Assembly: GCA_019636215.1 (NCBI GenBank)
Contig: JAHBXZ010000001.1
Location: 133,694 to 197,693, forward strand
Length of the DNA: 64,000 bases
Origin: Planctomycetota bacterium
GTDB taxonomy: Bacteria > Planctomycetota > UBA8742 > UBA2392
Reading direction: 5' to 3'
Positions 59,107 to 64,000 of the stretch are shown here, one piece after another. The notes under the pieces are model-generated. The model did not search any database. It was given only the letters and a program-made list of their open reading frames with translations, and was not told the origin of the DNA. Position 1 is the stretch's first letter, and every line of letters starts with the position of its first letter. Position numbers and translations under genes: made by a program.

Positions 59107-60237
59107 CTACTTGATTACCTTGGCCTTGACTGGGCGGCCGGGCTGGGCGTTGTCTTTGGTCCAGCGGTCAATGATGACCTGGTCCTTGCGGCCGTCAAAG
59201 CTGCCCCGGGCGAGGTTCTTGTCCTTGGTCACGTTGCCTTCCTTTACCGCGGCAACCACCATGACCTGCGGGTTCGATTTGGGGTAACGCTCGAACATCT
59301 GGTAGTACCAGCCGTAAATCACCACCGCCTTCTGGTGGTCGTAAAGTTCCAGCCAGCGGTCGATGTCAACCTTGATAGTGGCCTGGGCGCGGGTGACGCG
59401 GTCGCGGTAGGCCTTTTCTTCGCCGCCATTGAGGTACGCGGCAATGGCGTCATCGGGCGCGCCAAGGTCCACGCTGGCCGACAGCACCAGCTTGGGGTGG
59501 CCTTCGGCGGCCCAGCCCAGCAGGTCGTCGGCGGCCTTCTGGGCGTCCAGGTTGTTGCCGCGCTGTTTGTCAAAGGCGGCGCGCTCCTCGCGGCGCTTGC
59601 GCAGTTCGGCTTTCTCGGCGGTGTCGCGTTCGCGCATCTGTTCGCTGCCGCTGCGCACGCGCTCGATGCGTTTCAGGAACTCGTCCACCCGCGCACCCAG
59701 TTCCTTGTTTTCGGGGTACAGGTCGCCGGTTTCGCGGGCCACTTTGCGCGCGTCGCGCAAGTTGCCGGCCTCGAGGTAATAGGTGGCCAGTTGCAGCGCC
59801 AGCTCGGGGTCGCGATTGTTGGGAACCAGAATCAGGTAGTGTTCGAGTGTCTTGGTGGCCTCTTCGTACCGGAACATGCCGCACAGCGCGTCGGCCAGTG
59901 CCATGCGCGCGGGTGCGCTGCGCGGGTTCATCTTCAGCAGGTCGCGCAGCTCGACTTCGGCCTGCTTGAACTCCCTGGCGGCGACAAGCCCTTTGGCGGA
60001 GTTCAGGCGCTCGGCAAAGGTGGTGGCCTCTTCAATCCGTTCTATGCGCGAACGCTTGATCGACATCACGGCCACGCCGCCGTCGACCTGGACTTCGACC
60101 TTGATGGAGTCGTCGTTCTGTTCAAGGATCTTGCCGCTGATCTTGCTGCCGCCCTTGAGGTGAATGGTCTCGGCCTGCACGCTTGCGTGCAGGGCCAGCA
60201 GTCCAAGGCAGGCAATCAGCAGCGACAGCTTGCGCAT
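59107..60237 (-). CDS. Secreted TPR protein, unknown
   Basis: 376 aa with a signal peptide (MRKLSLLIACLGLLALHASVQA). N-terminal SH3-like strand pattern IHLKGGSKISGKILEQNDDSIKV...VMSIKRSRIERI, then TPRs (AKGLVAAREFKQAEVELRDLL, DALCGMFRYEEATKTLEHYL, LATYYLEAGNLRDARKV) and a C-terminal charged domain. Distant paralogue of the 538-aa protein at 54.5 kb. TACACT lies exactly 6 nt upstream of the ATG and no Shine-Dalgarno is seen, so a leaderless mRNA is likely. Confidence 0.8.
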   Translation of the reverse strand: MRKLSLLIACLGLLALHASVQAETIHLKGGSKISGKILEQNDDSIKVEVQVDGGVAVMSIKRSRIERIEEATTFAERLNSAKGLVAAREFKQAEVELRDLLKMNPRSAPARMALADALCGMFRYEEATKTLEHYLILVPNNRDPELALQLATYYLEAGNLRDARKVARETGDLYPENKELGARVDEFLKRIERVRSGSEQMRERDTAEKAELRKRREERAAFDKQRGNNLDAQKAADDLLGWAAEGHPKLVLSASVDLGAPDDAIAAYLNGGEEKAYRDRVTRAQATIKVDIDRWLELYDHQKAVVIYGWYYQMFERYPKSNPQVMVVAAVKEGNVTKDKNLARGSFDGRKDQVIIDRWTKDNAQPGRPVKAKVIK

Positions 60238-60309
60238 GGTCCCAGTGTACCCGGCGGCGGGGGCGGTTGCATGGGTTTGCGCAACCCGGCCGTGCCGATC
60301 CGCAAAATG

Positions 60310-60337
60310 AAAACCGCCCCGCGCAAAGGCGGGGCGG
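60310..60337 (-). terminator. Terminator of gspD
   Basis: On the minus strand CCGCCCCGC, loop CTTTGC, GCGGGGCGG, then TTTT: a proper rho-independent terminator 13 nt past the gspD stop. Confidence 0.85.
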
Positions 60338-60350
60338 CTGGCGGGGCAGG

Positions 60351-62438
60351 CTACTTTTCGCGGTCTGGCAGGCCCTGGTAGTCAAAGCTGCGGCGGGCGG
60401 TGCCGGGCTTGATCACGCGCTGGCGTTCGTAATCATCGCGGGCGTCTTCAAAGAACTTCTTCTTCTGGGGCGTGTCCAGCTTCTGGGTGTCGCGCTCGGC
60501 GTTATCCAGCGCCTTGCGGCTGACGTCCTGCAGGTCGGCAAAGTTGGCATCCTTGAGGATTTTGGGCCGCAGGAAGATGTACAGGTTAGTGCGGCGTTCC
60601 ACGGTGCGCTGGCTCTTGAACAGTTCGCCGATCAGCGGCAGGTCACCCAGCAGCGGAATCTTGGTGACCGATTTGCTGCTTTCGCTGGATTTCAGGCCGC
60701 CGATCACGATCGTGCTGGCGTCAGGTGCCGTCACAAACGTGGTGATCGAACGCTTCTGGCGCGGCGGTGAAACGCCGGGCGTGGCGCTTTCACCCACGAA
60801 GTTGGTGATGTCCAGCTCGATCTGCAGTGTCACGTAACCGTCGGCACTGATCTGCGGCGTCACGTTCATGCTGATGCCTGCTTCCACGAACTGGCCGGCA
60901 CCCTGCAGGTTGCCGTTGACGTTCTGGTTGACCTCAATCAGCTGGATTTCACTCTGGATCTCGATGGTCGCGGGCTCGTTGTCGTTGGTAATCAGCATCG
61001 GCTGCTGCAGCACGTTGGTGTCGGCCTGGGTCTTCAGAAAGCGCACCAGCAGCGGGATGTCAAAGGCCGTGCCCTTGTTCAGGGTCAACAGCCCGCCCTG
61101 GCCGATGATCGGGTTGCGGCCGGCGGGCACACCGCCGCCGGTGCCGATCGGCACGCCGGCGCTGTCCACGATTTCCGAAAAGCCGAAGTTTGTGCCGAAG
61201 CTCAGTCGCGGTTCTTTGCTCTGGTTGGCAAAGCCGTCCACCGTGGCCAGCTCGACGCCGAACTGGAAGTCGTCGTCGTCGCGCACTTCCAGGATCGCGG
61301 CCTCAATCATCACCTGCGGCCGCCGGATATCCAGCTTGTCGATGATCTTGCGGATTTCGTTGTAGTCGTTGGGTGTGGCGATCACCAGCAGGCTGTTGGT
61401 GGTTTCGTCGGCCACAATCGTGGGCGCGTTGGCCGAGTTGCCGATCACGCCGGGCTGGCCCGGCACCACCGGCTGGTTGGTCGGCACGCCGGCACCCAGC
61501 ACGTTGTTCAGCACATCAGACAGCGTCGCGGCCTTGGTGTTCTTGACCGAGTAATAGTGAATCTTGCCCTGGGTGGTGGCACCGGGGATCTCGACGTCCA
61601 GCTTCTTGACCAGGTCGCGCACCAGTTCAATGCCGGCATCGTAACCCGTCACCATGATTGCGTTGACGTAAGGCGCCACTTCCACGCGCACCAGGGTTTC
61701 GTCGTCGGGACTGCCGGGGCGGCGCGGCGCAGCCTGCAGCAGTTGCTGGCGCTGGTTCAACAGGTTGTTCAGGCTGGTGACCAGTTCTTCGGCGTCAATG
61801 TGGTTTACATTGATGACTTCAAGCCGCGGGCTGCGCGGCGGCTGGTCCATCAGGCGGATGATCTGCGCCAGGCGCCGGATGTTGTAGCTGTAGTCGGCAA
61901 TGATCAGGCTGTTGATGCCCGGTATCGGGTTTACCTGGCCGCCCTGGCGGGCTGTCAGGTTCTGCAGCGCGCCGCGCACACTGTTGGCTTCGGCGTACTT
62001 CAGGTTCACCACCAGTGTCACGAAATCGGCGGTGGTGTCTGTCCAGTTGTCCATGTTTTCCAGCAGGATCACCTGTTCACTCTGGGTGATGGCCTCTACG
62101 GCCGGGATGATCTCGTAAAAGCGCACACTCTGCTTGGTGTCTTCGCCAAAGGGGCTCAGGATCAGCTTGTACTGCTTCAGGAAGGTCTGCAGCACACTGA
62201 ACATCGCCGTGGGGGGCACGCGGAAGCCCTCACGCGGCGCCACGATGGTCACCGTGCCGGTGACCTTCTTGGGGTCATAGAGAAACTTGATCTTCTGGTA
62301 CTCGGCCGTGGCCCGGATCATTTCCTCAAGAGGAATGTCGTTCAGGTTGCCCGAAAGCACCAGCGCGCCGTCTTGTTCCTGGGCGTGCAGCGTAGAGGCA
62401 CCCATGGCCAACAGCACTACCAACAGCAGCTTGCGCAT
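60351..62438 (-). CDS. gspD: Type II secretion system secretin GspD
   Basis: 695 aa from ATG 62438 (GGAG and AAAGG upstream); signal peptide MRKLLLVVLLAMGASTLHAQ. N-terminal N0 domain (LNDIPLEEMIRATAEYQKIK), then N1-N3 repeats with VNPIPGINSLIIADYSYNIRR and VEVAPYVNAIMVTG, and the secretin core: PQVMIEAAILEV, VLQQPMLITNDNEPATIEI, IDDAxxx-type VTPQISADGYVTLQIELDI, TIVIGGLKSS and IPLLGDLPLIGELFKSQ. Forms the outer-membrane channel. The GspL/GspM-like pair is 18 kb away; a possible GspC start is at the right edge. Confidence 0.93.
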   Translation of the reverse strand: MRKLLLVVLLAMGASTLHAQEQDGALVLSGNLNDIPLEEMIRATAEYQKIKFLYDPKKVTGTVTIVAPREGFRVPPTAMFSVLQTFLKQYKLILSPFGEDTKQSVRFYEIIPAVEAITQSEQVILLENMDNWTDTTADFVTLVVNLKYAEANSVRGALQNLTARQGGQVNPIPGINSLIIADYSYNIRRLAQIIRLMDQPPRSPRLEVINVNHIDAEELVTSLNNLLNQRQQLLQAAPRRPGSPDDETLVRVEVAPYVNAIMVTGYDAGIELVRDLVKKLDVEIPGATTQGKIHYYSVKNTKAATLSDVLNNVLGAGVPTNQPVVPGQPGVIGNSANAPTIVADETTNSLLVIATPNDYNEIRKIIDKLDIRRPQVMIEAAILEVRDDDDFQFGVELATVDGFANQSKEPRLSFGTNFGFSEIVDSAGVPIGTGGGVPAGRNPIIGQGGLLTLNKGTAFDIPLLVRFLKTQADTNVLQQPMLITNDNEPATIEIQSEIQLIEVNQNVNGNLQGAGQFVEAGISMNVTPQISADGYVTLQIELDITNFVGESATPGVSPPRQKRSITTFVTAPDASTIVIGGLKSSESSKSVTKIPLLGDLPLIGELFKSQRTVERRTNLYIFLRPKILKDANFADLQDVSRKALDNAERDTQKLDTPQKKKFFEDARDDYERQRVIKPGTARRSFDYQGLPDREK

Positions 62439-62589
62439 GCCTTTGTCTCCGGCGTGCCGATCTTTCCGGCACGGATTGTTGCAGCGGTTGCTTCCCTGCG
62501 TAAAACGAAGTGGGCGCCCCGTCGTTGGGAAATCCTTCCTGATGTACCGTTTAGCGACGGCGGCCCCGGCTGGCAAACCCGAGAATGCG

Positions 62590-62964
62590 ATGATCGACCC
62601 GCGCTTTATCACCACAGCCAACGAATTGCACGGTTACCGCGTTAGCCAGCACTGCGGCGTGGTGCGCGGCATCATCGTGCGCTCGCGCAGCGCGATCGGC
62701 AACTTTGCCGCCGGCATCCAGACCTTCTTTGGCGGCAACATCAGCCTGTACACCGAACTGTGCGAACAGGCCCGCCAGGAAGCCTACGACCTGATGTGTA
62801 TCCACGCCGCCGAGGCCGGCGCCAACGCGATTATCGGCATGAGGTACGAAAGCAACGACGTGGCCCCCAGTGTGACCGAAGTCTTGTGCTATGGCACCGC
62901 CGTGATCGTGTCCCTGCCCCAAGCCAACCCGCCTGCCACAGAACAGCCCGGGCCGGCCGCCTGA
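62590..62964 (+). CDS. YbjQ (UPF0145) family protein
   Basis: 124 aa from ATG 62590, where homology begins (FITTANELHGYRV). GVVRGIIVRSRSAIGNFAAGIQTFFGGNI, YTELCEQARQEAYDLM, AGANAIIGMRY and VLCYGTAVIV are the family's conserved blocks. Forms pentameric rings in crystal structures; function unknown. Convergent with the PAP2 gene (3-nt gap). Confidence 0.93.
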   Translation: MIDPRFITTANELHGYRVSQHCGVVRGIIVRSRSAIGNFAAGIQTFFGGNISLYTELCEQARQEAYDLMCIHAAEAGANAIIGMRYESNDVAPSVTEVLCYGTAVIVSLPQANPPATEQPGPAA

Positions 62965-62967
62965 TCC

Positions 62968-63489
62968 TCACCACGCGGCCCAGTGTCCGAACCAGTGGCC
63001 GTAGGCCAGGCCCACGGCCGCGCCGATGGCGGCGCCGGCAATGGTGTCGCCGACCCAGTGGGCACCGTAATACACCCGGCTGAACATGCACAGCGGCACC
63101 AGCGGTGCCAGCAGCCAGGCCCGCCAGTCCTGCCAGGGCGCTGTCATGGCAAACAGCAGGGCGACCATCGCGGCCTGGGCGCTGTCGCCGCTTGGAAAGG
63201 CCGGGTTGTTCACCAGCGAACGCAGCTTCAGCGCACGGGGTGGGGTTGCCGCGCTGGGCCTTGCACGGCCGAAGTAGTGTTTCAGGGGCCCGGTGATGGC
63301 CAAGGTGGTAACACTGGCCATGGCAAGCACGGCGCCCAGGCGCCAGCCGGTGGCCAGCGAAAGGGCCAGGATGGTCGCCGGCATGCCATAGCTGCCGAAC
63401 ATAAGTCCAGGCAGGGCAAGGAAATAGTCCGCCGGGCCGAGTTTCAGGCCATGGATAGGTCGGCTGATGGCGTGATCGAGCTTGCGCAC
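62968..63489 (-). CDS. PAP2-family membrane phosphatase
   Basis: 173 aa from GTG 63489; the -10-like TATCCT exactly 6 nt upstream supports this start. Five or six membrane helices. Phosphatase motifs: KHYFGRARP (KxxxxxxRP), AFPSGDSAQA (PSGH with His changed to Asp) and SRVYYGAHWVGD (SRxxxxxHxxxD). Dephosphorylates lipid or undecaprenyl diphosphates; the Asp for His change is seen in some PAP2 enzymes and may alter activity. Possibly part of lipid-carrier recycling. Confidence 0.9.
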   Translation of the reverse strand: MRKLDHAISRPIHGLKLGPADYFLALPGLMFGSYGMPATILALSLATGWRLGAVLAMASVTTLAITGPLKHYFGRARPSAATPPRALKLRSLVNNPAFPSGDSAQAAMVALLFAMTAPWQDWRAWLLAPLVPLCMFSRVYYGAHWVGDTIAGAAIGAAVGLAYGHWFGHWAAW

Positions 63490-63581
63490 CGGGGCAGGAT
63501 AAGATCATTGCGCAAAATCCCGGCAAAAAACCGGCAACGGAACCGCCCGCAGGGCGTTTCAAGTGCCGGAAAGGCAACTCG

Positions 63582-63719
63582 ATGCGCAACAAGAACCTGC
63601 TGGTCATTTTTGCCCTTGCCAGCCTGATGGCCATGGCGGGCGTAGGCATGTGGCTGATCATGGACGGCGGCACGGCACGGGCGGCCGACAAGCCTGTGGT
63701 TCCAGGCCGGGCGCGCTAG
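63582..63719 (+). CDS. Small single-span membrane protein, 45 aa
   Basis: ATG preceded by GGAAAGG at good spacing. MRNKNLLVIFALASLMAMAG starts a hydrophobic helix (to MWLIM), followed by DGGTARAADKPVVPGRAR and TAG. Too short for homology-based naming. Its codon use and ribosome site argue for a real gene; possibly a signal-peptide-bearing secreted peptide. Confidence 0.5.
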   Translation: MRNKNLLVIFALASLMAMAGVGMWLIMDGGTARAADKPVVPGRAR

Positions 63720-63794
63720 ACGGGTGGCCGGAAAGGCCGCGATCGGTTAGAAGGGGCAGCAGCTCAACGAAGCTCAACGAAGAAGGTGCAGTAG

Positions 63795-64000
63795 ATGAAG
63801 GGTCCGCAGCTTGCGATGCTGGTGTGGCTGGCAAACCTCGTGCTGTTCGGGGGCGGTGGGCTGCTGGGCTACAAGATCTACAGCGAGATTACCGCAGACC
63901 GCGCCAGTGACACGCGCGCGATCAGCGAAATGAAGTCCAAACAGAAGCGCGAGGACTGGCTGGCGAAATCCTCGGCCAAAGAAGCGCAGCAGCAGCAGGA
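63795..64000 (+). CDS. Membrane protein N-terminus, cut by window edge (GspC-like?)
   Basis: ATG after AAGGTG. MKGPQLAMLVWLANLVLFGG is one transmembrane helix, then a hydrophilic, charged stretch (KIYSEITADRASDTRAISEM...) running off the window. Short cytoplasmic end, single helix, then soluble region is the plan of GspC and other bitopic secretion proteins; with gspD in the neighbourhood this is possible but unproved. No stop seen. Confidence 0.55.
   Translation, partial: MKGPQLAMLVWLANLVLFGGGGLLGYKIYSEITADRASDTRAISEMKSKQKREDWLAKSSAKEAQQQQ

Noticed and set aside
62287-62964. A 225-aa start for the YbjQ protein
   Set aside because: The upstream 101 residues overlap gspD antisense and its signal peptide region; family homology starts at the ATG at 62590.

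Overview
The window looks like a chromosomal segment of a GC-rich member of the Planctomycetota. The case rests on a DUF1549/DUF1553 protein, two big secreted planctomycete-style proteins of unknown function, a DUF1570-like zinc-ribbon protein, palindromic intergenic repeats of the type that gives spurious 'SPKRKRG' peptides, and single-gene transcription units with little operon structure. No rRNA or CRISPR array is visible. The genus cannot be named from the sequence.

Region 1 (1 to about 12181) is the right-hand part of an integrated element. A tyrosine recombinase (10562-11983) sits beside a 45-bp copy of the 3' half of a tRNA-Gly(CCC) (12137-12181), which is the expected att scar; the intact tRNA and the left end should lie outside the window. 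Cargo, all on the minus strand: a 506-aa protein with an unusual two-part architecture, a BPTD_3080-type restriction helicase/nuclease, a DUF262/HNH (GmrSD-like) nuclease and a DPPY DNA methyltransferase, the last three overlapping or touching. Behind them are a frameshifted BrxL (BREX Lon-like) tail, a NUMOD4/HNH endonuclease, a capsid-like fragment and two excisionase-type HTH proteins. This is a defence island with decayed phage and BREX pieces.

Region 2 (12.5-44 kb) is chromosomal: HEAT-repeat protein plus precorrin-2 dehydrogenase plus RidA; the DUF1549/1553 protein; a TPR protein; an Ig-like secreted protein with a poly-Gly tail and C-terminal anchor; M28 peptidase; lipoprotein; polytopic membrane protein; DUF2520 protein; tRNA-Gly(GCC) with a duplicated 3' end; squalene/phytoene synthase family; ferredoxin-NADP reductase; RluA pseudouridine synthase; YajQ; MATE exporter; PrmC; MurA; GxxExxY protein; LeuRS; and a GspL/GspM-like pair.

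Region 3 (44-64 kb): a DUF1877 gene between two structured repeat modules, a fused E1 alpha/beta dehydrogenase, an S41-family protein lacking both catalytic residues, a copper P-type ATPase, an FG-GAP protein with an in-frame UGA, a structured intergenic region, two EamA transporters, Dtd plus GNAT, a secreted TPR protein, the secretin GspD, YbjQ, PAP2 and two small membrane proteins at the right edge.

The most interesting signals are: (a) a probable selenocysteine codon in the FG-GAP gene, with a SECIS-like hairpin 19 nt downstream whose loop resembles that of E. coli fdhF; (b) a family of seven tandem heptanucleotide arrays, most arranged as inverted pairs, each locus using its own 7-mer, one of them inside the copper ATPase coding sequence; (c) a palindromic repeat module whose hairpins show compensatory changes, with a related copy coding for the linker of the E1 fusion; (d) -10 boxes placed so that transcription would start at the A/G of the start codon in several genes lacking Shine-Dalgarno sequences (leaderless mRNAs); (e) the element with its restriction system and unusual fusion protein.
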